Assembly (NCBI GenBank): GCA_039621445.1
Contig: CP154955.1
Span: 18,890,691-18,954,690, forward strand
Length of the DNA: 64,000 nt
Direction: 5' to 3'
Origin: Euglena gracilis
Lineage: Eukaryota; Euglenida; Euglenophyceae; Euglenales
Below, piece by piece: positions 10,537-54,538 of this stretch. A program made the position numbers and the translations under genes. The notes under the pieces are model-generated. The model worked only from the letters and a program-made list of their open reading frames with translations. It was not told where the DNA came from and ran no database searches. Numbering within the stretch: position 1 is the stretch's first letter; each line of letters begins with the position of its first letter.

Positions 10537-13186
10537 CTGGCGTCCGGCAGAGGGGCCAGGGGACCGTTTCAGAGGGGAGGGAATCTAGCCCATGCCCAAA
10601 GATTTTGGGCGAGGGGTCGTTTCTGCCCCCCCCCCCGGTCAGGTAATGCTAATAATACTAACACCAATACTAACACTAATACTAATGCTAACACTTATAA
10701 TACTAATAAGGCAATACTTATACTATATTGACTTGTCTGATTGTCTACTAAAAAGGACACAGTTTCCTGGACTTCCTCTAGCTGTTTGCTGTGCGCATAG
10801 CCATTTGTAATTCTTTATGTGCATTTTCTTAATCCTTAATGTGTGTGGATAATTCGTAATTTATGTGTTGTGTGGGTTGTCCCTTTCGAAAGAGACCCTT
10901 GCCTGCACTGTTCCTGGCAACCTGGTCGCGCCAAAATCCCCACAGCACGGGCCCAGCGGAGTTGGTGTGTGCTGTCTTGCACCACCTGCCCGAGTGTTCC
11001 GTGAGGTGTTATGGACGCCGATTTCTGACGCTGGGAAGCGCATTCACCGCATTCGGGGGTGGTGGTCAGGCGCGGGCTGGCAGGGCTCGACCCCCACTGG
11101 GAAGTGGGCAAGTGGGCGGGGGGTCGGACCGCCTGCAACGTGAAACCGCATGCAACCGAAAATTTTGACCTAAAAATTGGCGCCTCCGGAAAACAGGAAG
11201 GAATGTGTGTGGGGGTTGCTCCCCATCACCCATGGGGCTTCTGCAATAGACGTTCAGCCGCGGGGGGAGGCTAGCTGGGCTGGGAGCTCCTGGACAGAAA
11301 AATGATAGCTGGCTGCCCCCCCCCCTGAGATGAAGTGGGGTGCTCTGCTCAAGGGATCCCCTGGGTGGGTGCCAGAAATCTGACCAGCTGCACGGAGCGC
11401 CTGCCGCAGCCATCCGCCGTGCGCCTCGCGCCGACCGGGGCATTGCACAAGGGGCAGACCGACAAACGAACGAAACCACCAGAACGAATGGAAGCCTTTG
11501 GGAACTTCAGCGTCCAACAGGGAAATCAACCTGCTGTCGTCCCCCCCCCCTTGATGAGTGCAGAGTACATATTTTAGGGACTAACCTCGGATTCCTTGGG
11601 TGTGCACTCATTAGGGTGTATGGGTTGCGTGTGTGTGTGCACATGTGTGCAATTATGAGGGAGTTGTTCACAGCTGGTTTCTGGCATTCAACTCCTCCCT
11701 TTCCATTCTCCGTCCCGTTGGTTGGTTATGCATGGCTGAGGTTGAGTCCGGCAAGAGGTGGACAGGCCGCTGGTAAAAAGAGGAATGACTGAGGTGTTGA
11801 GCTTGTTGTTATCCGTGGAAGCATTTCGGTCACAGCATTCATGCTCATCGGAATCTTTCCCGAAATACAATATTTTCGAAAAACAGTCATTTTATCAAAA
11901 GAAAATTATAATCTATTGCAATTTCTTTACACCCAGCAATTCAGCAATTCATTTTTCCCATTTTTTTGCTTATTGTGGGGCATTTCGGAATCCTTACGAT
12001 TCAAAATTTCTTCAAATGTCCTCAGGCATTGCTTTTTGGTGTAGAATAAAAAAAAATAAACTGAAATCAGAAATAAAAATCTGACTAAACTTTCTCGTAG
12101 ACTGGTGTGGAAGGAAATAAATCCTCAAGACATTAGCCAAAATCTCCTTCTCATCATTTTTTCCAGACTGACACAGACAGAAAAACCGAGGGGGGTATGC
12201 CGACCCTCAAACTGTGCACTCAAAAGGGCGATAAATACGCGAAATATGCACTAAAACGGTGGAAAACGTGTGATTTCCTGGGACTTGGCATTGTTGTTTA
12301 CGTTTATGTTCAGGGCGCCCACCCAGTTGCCATTTCCCTCACACTTGTCAAGTGAGGGACACAGCCCCCAATGTGACATGTCAGGTCCGTGTGCCGCCTC
12401 CCTGGAGAGGAAAGACGGCGTGCAGTGTGGACTGTGTGGACAGTGTGGACTGTGCAGTGTGCGGTGTGCCGATGAAGGCAACCCAGGTGCCCAGTCCCAC
12501 CATTCCACAGATGAGGAATCTGGATGTGCCCGGACGGAACTCTTCAACGGCGACCACCGGAACCATTGCCTCACCCCCCCGGGGCAGGCGGAGGGCTGTC
12601 TGCACGGCAGGGGGTACTTCGGCCGGCCCTGCGTCCGGCCCACCGCCGGCACAGCGGCCCCCGGCCGCTTGCCGGCCAGCCCCCGCCGCCCCGGGGCCTG
12701 GGGTGGGGCAGGCCCTGGCGGGGGCTGTGCCACCGCCCCGGGGGCCGGGGAGGCCACCGCCACCGGCGGCAGGGGCGGCGGGAGCCCATGGGCTGCCACC
12801 GCGGGGGGCTTGGGGCGCTTTGGTTGGGGCCAGGCGGTTGCTTGGCAGTGCGGGGTAGGGGCGGGGGGAGGGGTTTTCGGCTGGGGGCTTTTTCTGAGTC
12901 TCCGCCACCGCCTGTTTCGTCAGGGAAGAGTTTCGCACTGAAATGAAAACAAATGGCATTGTAATATAAAACACACATTATATGATACGCAATATACGTA
13001 ATGTTTTTTTACTATTTGTGATATACATATATATGTTGCCTGACATGCATCACATACATAAAAATATTTATTTGCATGTACAAATTTATAAGAATGCTTT
13101 GGCCCTGAACGCTGGTCAAACAAACCAGTTACACATTGCCGGGACTGGACCGAGGGATCTGGTGCCAACAGCTGTTCCTGGGAAAC
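10537..13186. other. region with possible but unassigned polymerase exons
   Basis: GC-rich stretches at 11370-11475 (one minus frame reads VCPLCNAPVGARR, a possible C-x2-C knuckle) and 12500-12830 (Pro/Ala/Gly-rich in all frames) may be coding. The rest is AT-rich intron-like sequence. No frame could be chosen with confidence. Confidence 0.35.
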
Positions 13187-13350
13187 TAAATCCCGCCCGA
13201 AGTAATCGCCTGGCTTGGGTTCCACGTGGGTCACCACCTCCACGGGCACCGCCTCACGGCGCCGCTTCGGTTTCTTCCTTTTCGGCTGGGCGGGGCCGGG
13301 GCCCTCCTGCAGGTACACCTGCCACGTCATCCCGTTCATGCAGCGGGGAT
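13187..13350 (-). CDS. probable coding exon with a basic, NLS-like run
   Basis: A good acceptor (CTTCTGCCCGCAG) opens a GC3-rich frame reading PRCMNGMTWQVYLQEG, then PKRKKPKRRREAV, then KPGDYFGRDL, ending before GTTTCC in phase 0. The KRKKPKRRR run looks like a nuclear localisation signal. It lies upstream of the polymerase exons on the same strand and may be part of that gene's N-terminus. No family was recognised. Confidence 0.5.
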
Positions 13351-13370
13351 CTGCGGGCAGAAGGGGGGGG

Positions 13371-13587
13371 CAGGGCTGTATGGGAAGGCCTGGTGGGGGG
13401 GGTGGTCGACCCCCCCACCCACCACAGCATTTTCACAGATTTTTTTCAACAAAATTTTCCCGGCGCTGAAAAAATTTTTGGGGTCAAAAAATTGGTGCTC
13501 CCGGAAATACGGGAGGTGGTGGGGGGGTCGACCCCCCCCCCCCCCACCCACCACCCTGGCTGTTTGGCTGATTCCCGTACTGCCCTG
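13371..13587 (+). mobile_element. family M copy, also next to a 3' splice site
   Basis: It shares with 6.0 kb the ends CAGGGCTGTA and TACTGCCCTG and the core (CCACAGCATTTTCACAGATT, ATACGGGAGGTGGTGGGG, ACCCTGGCTGTTTGGC). It starts 20 bp from the exon at 13350. The flanks are G runs, so the duplication cannot be judged. Related copies lie at about 22635-22850 and 36715-36955 (GGGAAGGCCTGGTGG). Confidence 0.8.
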
Positions 13588-13739
13588 GGGGGTGTGCGGG
13601 GCGGGGATGGGGGACATGTGTGGCCGGGGGCAGGTGGTGGCGTGTCCAGAGGCCGATCACACGCAAACGGCCAGGGCGGTCCTTAAGCAAAAAAAAAGAA
13701 TCCTGTCCCCATACACTTCAACCAAAAAATAAGGAAAAG

Positions 13740-14880
13740 GGGATTTGGGCCGGGGAAAATTTTCTTTGAAAAATGAACCCAAAAATTTTGAAAAATGAAC
13801 CCAAAATACATGGTTTTTTTGATGGAAAATCACATTTTTTCCCCCAAAAGATCTCTAAAATTTTAGGGTTGAAAATTGTTAGTTTTTAGGAGGGCGGTCA
13901 AAAAAATGCAGGTCAAAAAAAAGGGACCAAATTTTGGAACATTCAAATTTTACTGATATTTTTTTCTTGGAAATTTTTTGGATTTTCAGTGGCATTTTTT
14001 TTGCTTCCAAAATCTCTCAAAATCAAAATTTTGAGAAATGTTGAAATTTTAGAAGGTGTGAAAAAAATGGGGTTTGGGGGGGGGTTTGGGCAACATTTTG
14101 GGCAGCATTTTCACCAATTTCGGGGAAACGGGGGATTTGGGCTGAAAAAATTTGAAATTTTTTTGAAAAATGAAGCCAAAATACCGGGGAGGAAAAAATT
14201 GGGGCTAGATAAAATTAGAACCGACAAAACTGGAAGCCGAAAAAATTGGTGATTTTTTGATGGAAAACCACATTTTTTCACAGAAAAATCTCAAAGATTT
14301 CAGGGTTAAATTTGGTAGTTTTAGGAGGGGGTGGAAAATAACGAAGGTCAAAAAAAGTGGACCAAATTTTGGCACAATCAAATTTTACTGACATTTTTTC
14401 TCTGTCAAATTTTTTGGATTTTCAATGGAATTTTTTTTGCTTCAAAAACCTCTCAAAATCAAAATTTTGAGAAAATGTTGATTTTTTGGAAGGTGTGAAA
14501 AATAGGGTTTTGAGGGAATTTTCTTTGCGAAATGGCCATTTTTCGAGGAAAAAGTTCTAAAAGCATTTTTTGGTCATCAAAAAGTGACGTTTTTTTTATA
14601 TTAAAAAAACAAGTTTCTTTTTTAAAAAAACATGGTTTTTTTTAAAAAAACCTGGTTTTTTTGTTTCAAAAAAAAACAAGCAGTCAACCTTGGCAAGTAC
14701 CTATGGCCCCAAAATTCCCCCATTTTAGGCCATTATAGGCCATTTTAGGCCATTTTAGTAGTAGGTGCCTGCATATGGGTCCCAAAATGGGTCAAAAAAA
14801 CACCCGGCGCCGGAAAATTTTTTTCAGGTCCAAAACTGCCCTGGGGGGGGGCGGTCCTTAAGGGGCGGTCCTTAACCAAA
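13740..14880. repeat. AT-rich intron stretch with TTGAAAAAT / AAAATTTTGAG repeats
   Basis: About 1.1 kb of low-complexity sequence. Two long similar blocks (about 13800-14060 and 14250-14480) repeat GGAAAATCACATTTTTTCC, TTTTAGGAGGGCGG-like and CTCTCAAAATCAAAATTTTG motifs, so this is probably a tandem duplication. No coding sequence is seen. Confidence 0.6.
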
Positions 14881-16306
14881 AAAAAATAACCCGTCCCTTA
14901 TGGACCGCCCTACAAATGGCTTCAGCCGAGCCACCACAAGACACAGGACATGGATGAAACTGTGTTGCTTGAACGACGCGAGGAATTCAGGCAAGAATTT
15001 GGGAAATGATGAGTCCTTTGTGTTGTCGACTTCAGTTGTCTACAACAAGATTGGCCGTGCAAAGAACTCACCTAAATTTTCATCATTTGCCACGAACCAA
15101 CTTTCATGATACCAACAAAGTCCACATCGACATTTTGGCAACTTGCAGAGGCTTTGGGGCTGGTTGGGTTGACCAGCAAAAAAAAATTATGCTCCACGCT
15201 TCTCCCCAGGGTGGGATGGGAAGATTAGCGGGGGGGGGAAGGCTCGGACCCCCCCTCCTACCTCGAAACTGAGGGGGGGCCGAAAATTTTTCGATTTCAT
15301 GGACGAGCAAAAGGCCGGAAATTGGGTCGAAATCGGTCAAAAATACCTGATTTTTCTTTGAAAATCAATCCAAAAATGCTCATTTTTGAAATTTTTTGAA
15401 CATTTTTTGGCGGAAAAACACCAACACATCAAAAAATGGGCGATATGTCCAAAAGTCAGCAAAAGGGGTGTTTGTTTTTTGCTCATTTTCCGGCGCGCAT
15501 TTTGGCACCTGTCAAGGAGGGGGGGGGGTGGGGGTCCAGACCCCCCCTCCCAACATCTAGGGGGGGGTGGTCCGGACCCCCCCTCTACCACCTTACCCCC
15601 AAGGGGGGGGGGTGGTCGGGACCCCCCCCCCGTACCACCTACCTCAATACCGAAGGGCTTCCCATCCATCCCTGCTTCTCCCTGTATTTACTTGCTGGGT
15701 TTCTTCGATTTGTTCTCTTTCCTTTGGCGGTGGCAGAAACGGATGCACTTTTACTTGGATCCTGTGCTTCCACTGGGGGGGGGGGGCGGTTACCATTTTA
15801 CTCACCCCCCTGCCAATCGCAAATTAACTGATGAGGTGAGGTCCAAGGCCTTTCAAAAAGGTTGGGTTATTTCACAGGTCAGTTTACAGTTTATGACCTT
15901 GGGAAATGGATATTTTCGGCGTTGGACCCCAATTGCAACTCAGATATACAAGACCCTCTGGATCCTCAGAGTACATATGAGCTGATTTGGTGGATGGGTG
16001 GAGGGCTGCTTGCGAATAACTTGCAACACGTAATGTGATTCTGGGAGAAGATAGATTCCAAATGGTTTTTTCAGGGCCACAAATTTTGGACACCTTTCTT
16101 CAAAGAAAGCTGAAGAAAGCAGCTGGCTACCTTCTGCTGTCTTTCATCAGCGCCGCCGTTTGTTTCAAGATTTTATCTAACTTAAAATTGATTATCAATT
16201 TATTAATTTAAAATTTATCACCCTCTGAAAGCAGGTTACTCACCTCTGTCGGACCCCATCTGACCTTGACCCTGGGTCAGCTCCCTAATCCTCGGGGTTA
16301 TTGGTC

Positions 16307-16476
16307 CAGGCTCTTTAAAACCCGGGGGGACCCCACAAAATCAGGCTGTCTGAGGGCGTTTCCCAAAAAATTTTTGGCCCTTTGCGCCGAAACCTTTACC
16401 CAGGACTCCGGCCCCAGACCCCGGACCCACCCACCCCCCGGGGGGGGGTCTTTTGAATTTAAAAAAAAAGAAGCTG
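16307..16476 (+). mobile_element. older family A copy
   Basis: The ends CAGGCTCTTTAAAA and TTTAAAAAAAAAGAAGCTG are degraded TIRs. The flanks TATTGGTC (16299-16306) and TATTTGTC (16477-16484) agree at 7 of 8 bases. The core keeps TTTGCGCCGAAACC and a CCAGGACTCCGG variant. Confidence 0.75.
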
Positions 16477-16802
16477 TATTTGTCGATCTGCTTTGCTTGG
16501 TCGGCGGGAGGGTGTGCAGAAGAAAATTAATTAAAAAAGCACGGTTGTTCGGAGTCCAAAAGCTAAAAAAAAACACTGAAAACGGAAAAAAACGAGCCTT
16601 TATTGGCCAATAGAAACGAGCAATCTTGACCACAAAAGACCATCAGAATATCTTGAAGACTCCCAGGATATCTTCACCAGGGGAGGGGGTTCGTTGAGGT
16701 CGTCTTCAAGCAGATGGGGCTATTGTGTGAAAATGGCCGATTTGTCTGGTGGCTCGCTGGCAGGCAGGCAAGGGGGGATGCCCTCGCCAGGTGCTTGCTG
16801 AC

Positions 16803-17060
16803 CCACCGCTGTTGCTCAGGCGTGTGAAACTCGGGGGGATCCCGGGGGGGGGGGGCGGATGAGCAAAGCGGGGGACGGCAGTGTCGGCCCGCGAACCGAA
16901 CGCGGTGGGTGGAAGGCGTGCTGTCGGCCTCGGTCAGGGGGAAGGGGAGCAGACCGACCGCGTCCCCGGACTGGACGTCGGCGGCGCTGGCGGGTCGCTG
17001 GACCGCAGGTACGTCCGCATTCGGCCGTGCGCAACCCAAATGGAACGCCGCGGGACGCAT
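16803..17060 (-). CDS. possible first exon of the downstream gene, 33 bp after the AQR stop
   Basis: An ATG at 17060 opens 86 GC3-rich codons (MRPAAFHLGC..., later EFHTPEQQRW) ending before GTCAGC in phase 0. If real, it would be the 5' exon of the polymerase gene, leaving almost no intergenic space after AQR. It could equally be AQR 3' UTR. The frame crosses an 11-12 base C tract near 16846-16858, so it depends on exact homopolymer length. Confidence 0.35.
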
Positions 17061-17093
17061 AAAGCGCGCCGCACAGGACGAAGCGGAGGTCCC

Positions 17094-49839
<32,746 letters not shown>

Positions 49840-50384
49840 GCGCGGGACGGGGGTGTGGGACGGCGGCGGGGGAACGGGCGGGGGCACCCTGCGGGCGGCA
49901 GAGACATGCTGGTCGGTCCGCTCGGGGGAGACCCTGAACTTCCTTTGTGCGGCCCCACAGCGATGGGCGGGGCCTGCCTCGTACAGATTGGCGTGGCCGG
50001 GCTTCCCCCCTGAGAAATCGGCATCATTTTCATGTTGGCTAACAGTTCACATGGTTTTGTACCTCAAAAATTGCTGGGGGGCTGGGGGGGGACCTCCCCA
50101 CAGTGGCAGGGCCAAAATGAACAGCTGGGAAGTGCCAGGCCGAAAAATTTTTAACCCAAGATCGGCCCAAACCGGCCTTGTGGACCAGCCTGGGAATTTC
50201 TGGTGCATCTTGGGCACTTTTTTTTTTGGCATTTCTTGTCGATTTTTTTTGTCAAAAAAGCCAAAACATTTCTGATCCGAAGCGCTGGAAAGAAAATGTT
50301 GACTTTTTGGGGGATCTTGAGTACCCCACCAGGGTGAGTTCTGCTCCTTTTGGAGGGGGGTCTCCACCATACCATACCACCTTA

Positions 50385-50680
50385 CTGACCCCCCCCCCCC
50401 AGGGAGGGAGGGGGTCACTTTCCACTTTCAAAAAAATCAGTCACCCACTTCCCCCACCCCCTGGTGGGGGGTACTTTTGGCCACTGGGCCAAAATATAGC
50501 CAAAAAATTAAAGGATTTTGGTCAAAAGTCCAAAAAATTGCCTTTGGCTCCAGGTGGCCACTTTCAGCCAATGGCCGACCCCCCCAACCCCGGGTCTGGA
50601 GCCAAAAGCCAGTCGGTCACTCCGAAACTGTGAAACAAGTCAGTCAGAGCCCTGGGGGGTCGGACACAATGGTATGGCCA
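50385..50680 (+). mobile_element. family H relative, 50.4 kb
   Basis: Inverted ends (CATACCACC on the left, GGTATGG on the right) enclose CAGTCACCCACTT, a GGTGGGGGGTAC run and CAGTCGGTCACTCCG. No clean target duplication was found. Related fragments lie at 1020-1240 and 17465-17565. Confidence 0.65.
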
Positions 50681-51508
50681 CGACCCACTGCGCCCTCCTC
50701 ATCTCAAACTGTGACCCGTCTGTCTGTCCAAAGAGGAAATTCATGTTAATGTTGTATTCACAGGGTATCTCTCTCCTGCCCTGGATGCCAGGGAATGGGG
50801 ATAAAATAATTGAGCCGAGAGCAGCCAGCATTTTGCATTTACAAAAAATATATCCAAATTTTATGAATGGTAAGCAACACATGCAGTGGGAAGGTTACTT
50901 GCAAAAAAACTGAAGCGATCTGGACTCTGCACACCAAAGGGTTAATGGCCACCCTGGCTCCTGGGGAGGTAATGTTTGAATGGGGAGGGTTGCATTTCTA
51001 ACCATGTCAGGCCAGTTTCAGACTGCCACAAACCCCCAAATAAACGCCAATCCCCCAATTTATTGAATGAAAATAGAATATATAACAAAAAAATATAATA
51101 TTATGTAATATGTAATATATATAATAATAGAATAAAAATACCACGGGGCTGTGAATTCAGTGCATGTTAATCATTATTGTACCCCCTTGATTTCTGGGTT
51201 GTTCCTACCTCAACCCTGGCCCCCAACGTCTGCCAGTCCATAGGCTGTCGTGATGGAGCCAAAGCTCTCCCCCCAGCCACCCGAGTCTAAATTCAAATCC
51301 AAACGACCCCCCCCCTGCTCTCCCACAGCATCCAGCCCCACCCAGGTACTTATGTTTTGGGCTCAATATTTTCCCCCAAACACTCCAGCAGGTTCCGCAG
51401 ACGAAAGTGGCTTCGAAGCACTGGGCACTACGAAGCCCGCGTGTTCAAACTACCAAAAAATGAACGAGGCTGGGAGACTGCGGACCCACAGCAGAGGAGA
51501 GTTGGGAG

Positions 51509-52023
51509 CAGGGAATTTCTTAAGGACCCCCCGGGGGGTCCAGCCTCTGGCTGGCAAAAAGGCTGCTGGCTGGATTTGAGCTGCTGGCTGGACCCCCCCC
51601 CCCCCCCGGGGGTGGGGGAGGGGGGTCCGGGGCTGGAGGGGGCTGGGCTGGGCTGGGTCGAGGGAAAACAAAAATTTCTAACACATTTTTGCCATTTTCG
51701 ACATTTTGATGGGTGGAGCTAGATCAAGGCTGGGGGGCTGTGATGGAGGGGCTGCGATGAGGGGAAAAAATGCAGGGATAAGTGAGCTGGGCAGCCCAGT
51801 AGGCTGGCCAGCCTGCGGCCGGCTGGCCCGGCCTCCGGCCGGGCTGGACCCAATTTTATTTCACTCGACCCCGGGGGGGGGTCGAGTGAAATATTCAAAA
51901 TTCGGGCTGGGACTGACTCCCAGCCCGAATTTGGGCTGCTGGCTGGATTTGAGCTGCTGGCTGGCTGGACCCCCCCCCCCCCGGGGGGGGGGTAGGGTAC
52001 CCTCCGGCTTAAGAAATTCCCTG
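51509..52023 (+). mobile_element. hAT-like MITE, family I, intergenic copy
   Basis: Perfect 16-bp terminal inverted repeats (CAGGGAATTTCTTAAG) are bounded by an exact 8-bp duplication GTTGGGAG at 51501-51508 and 52024-52031. The interior is rich in GGCTGCTGGCTGG and G/C runs, with no coding capacity. The 8-bp duplication and CAG-initial TIR fit hAT-type transposons; the transposase source is not in this window. Confidence 0.92.
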
Positions 52024-53216
52024 GTTGGGAGACTCCTCACATATTTTCAAATTTGTCATATTTTGCATTTGGCAGTGCGTGGACACCCCACCAGCAAACT
52101 TTGCAGACAAATATTGTTTGCATTGTTCGACTAATTTTCTTTTGAAGCGCAGAGAGCAAATATCGTGAGGAGTAGGGTGAGCAGCAAACAGATGAGTAGG
52201 AGTGGGCTCAAGGTTCCTTCAGTTCTGTATGATAGACGTGGAAGTGTCCAAATAAATACTCCCAGCTGCTCAAATCTCCTCACACACCACCGTCCGTACA
52301 GGTCTCACAGGTCTCAGTTTTGAAGCACCATTTTTTCAGCAGTATTGTATGCCAGAAATGGATTTCGGGACGTGCATTGTGTGTGGGTCGGAGTTGGCTG
52401 CGGCGCTATTGTGGGCAAGGCCGTGCTATTGGCGTTGGGGTCAGTTCCTTGAAAATCAGCCTAAAATTGGACTCACCTAAATTTTTGGGAGTACCGTCAT
52501 TTTTGTTTCACGATATATACCTCTCAGTAAGGCAAACGTCTCCAAAATCTCCCTTGCCCCCCCCCCACAGACTTCCAAACTTCCACAGACTTGTTAAAGC
52601 TGGACATTGGGTGAGGTTTCGCAGAAAACAAACCGTTGGCATGCACATACATCCAAAAATTTGTTGCTGCCCTCTGTGGAAAAACAGTCCCCTGACAGGT
52701 TGGCAGGTGACAGGGATTGTTCCCCGCAGTGGACATTTGACAAAACCGATGGATTTCAACCCTGACAACCTCCTATCCCAGGTTGGGCACCACCAGCTGA
52801 CAGTTTCCTGGGCAAGACACGGACAGATTCTTGTGCATGGCAGTTCTGCACAAAAAATTTAAAGAAAGCATGTGGAAATATGTGAAAATGTCATTTCAAA
52901 AAAAGCAACAACCAAAAATCTCTTCAAAAGATGCAAAATATTACAAAAATGGGTAAAAATGCAAAAACTGGGAAATCACACACACACACAAAACGCCCCA
53001 AAAAGCCAGAAACCAAAAAAACTGAGCAAAAAAAATTGAAAAAAATGCGCAATTCTGGATTTTTTTAAAAAAAATGCGAAAAAATGGGGTGAACCCCCGT
53101 CTTTACCAAAACTTGAGTTGAAAACTTCACAATTTTACCACAAAATGAAGGATTTATTGTGAAAAACTGTAATATCTCCCAAAATTTTCAGGGTTTCCCC
53201 CTGAATGGCACCTTTG

Positions 53217-53559
53217 CATACAATTCTTTATCGACCCTGGGGGGTCACTCTACTCTTCGAAAAACCAGCCAGTCACTTTTTTTTTTCTTCAGAAAACCAG
53301 TCAGTCACCCCCCCCCCCTCCCCGGGGGTCGGCCACTCAGGAAAACTGGCCACTTTCCAGCCACTTTAGGCCATTTTAGGCCAAACAATTTTCCCTGGCG
53401 CCAAAGGCGCCGGTCACTCAAGCCACTTTTCCCACCCCTGGCCGACCCCCCCCCCCCAGGGGGGGAGGAGGTTTGGACCCAAAACCAGTCAGTCACTCTG
53501 AAAAAACCAGTCAGTCACCCCCCGGTGGAGGGGTCGGCCAATGCTTAAGCAATCAACTG
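53217..53559 (+). mobile_element. hAT-like MITE, family H (CAGTCAGTCAC type)
   Basis: An exact CACCTTTG duplication (53209-53216, 53560-53567) encloses ends CATACAATTC and, on the other strand, CAGTTGATTGCTTAAGC. The interior repeats AACCAGTCAGTCAC and GGTCGGCCA around a GGCGCCAAAGGCGCC hairpin. Confidence 0.9.
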
Positions 53560-54538
53560 CACCTTTGACAGGCTTTATACCAGGGCTTTAAAATTTGCCC
53601 ACAAAACTGAACCCCCTGGCTGTATCTTTGGGGGTTTTACATTGGTTGGTTTTCTTCCTCGATCACTTGGACAGTCTCTGGGTCCACACCCACGGGCAAC
53701 AAAAAACATATCGCCAATTACCCCTTTTACGCCAAAATACCATTTTTTTTGTCGTTTTCTTAACAACTCTGGGGCTTCTGGCCAAGAGAACTTCAAGTGC
53801 GCCTCTCAAAAACCTCATTTCCCCATCATTTTTGGCCATCATTTTTTTGGTGAAAAAAAGGCCAGAAACTACCTTGCAACTTCTTGTGGCAAAATCACAA
53901 TCCACATAACACAGGCCGTGGCCATGCAAGCGAAAAAGAGAGACTGTCACGAGAGCACTGGCACTGGGTAAGGCGGGGGAGGGAAGGCATACGACATGAA
54001 ATGCGAAAGCAATTGCAACCGCCAGTATTGGCATCCAGCGGTGGCCAGGGCTTTCTGATTTTTTCCCAATCAGTGTTCTTAGATCCCATCAACGGTCAGG
54101 GTATGCAATGGATCATTAGTTTTATTTAAAGGAAGGATGGTGAAAGCATGACGCGATTCTCTGAAAGCCCTGGAAAGATGGAAAGGCAAAACAAAAAAAG
54201 AACATTGTACAACCCAACAAAACGTTTTAGGAATCAAATTTTTTGTAAAACACCTCAATTTTCCCAAATAAATTTCCCATACCTTTTATTTATTGAGTTT
54301 TTCTGACGCCTTTTGAGCCAAAAATCACCAAGCGTTAGCAAAAATCACGAGGGCTTTGTGGCATTGACACTGTTTCCATCGAGAAAAATCCGTTGAAAAA
54401 GGATTTGACACAATAATGAAAATTGCTATTCCCCAAATACAATCTCAACAATCAGAAAATTCAAATACAATCACAACAATACAAGCCTCCCAGCCACCCC
54501 GGGACCGTGGAGAGCGGGCAAGCAAAGGCGGGCCGGGC

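Larger units (their letters stand above)
49890..54538. other. intergenic region between the glycosyltransferase stop and AQR exon 1
   Basis: 4.6 kb with the 50.4, 51.5 and 53.2 kb elements described above, AT-rich stretches (51050-51140, 52860-53160) and no coding block that could be assigned. The missing AQR N-terminal exon, if it exists, should lie here. The AQR promoter could not be located. Confidence 0.6.

Noticed and set aside
52320-52862. 180-codon plus-strand frame in the intergenic region
   Set aside because: Contains a CTGACAG repeat and no recognisable domain; no splice or start context supports it.
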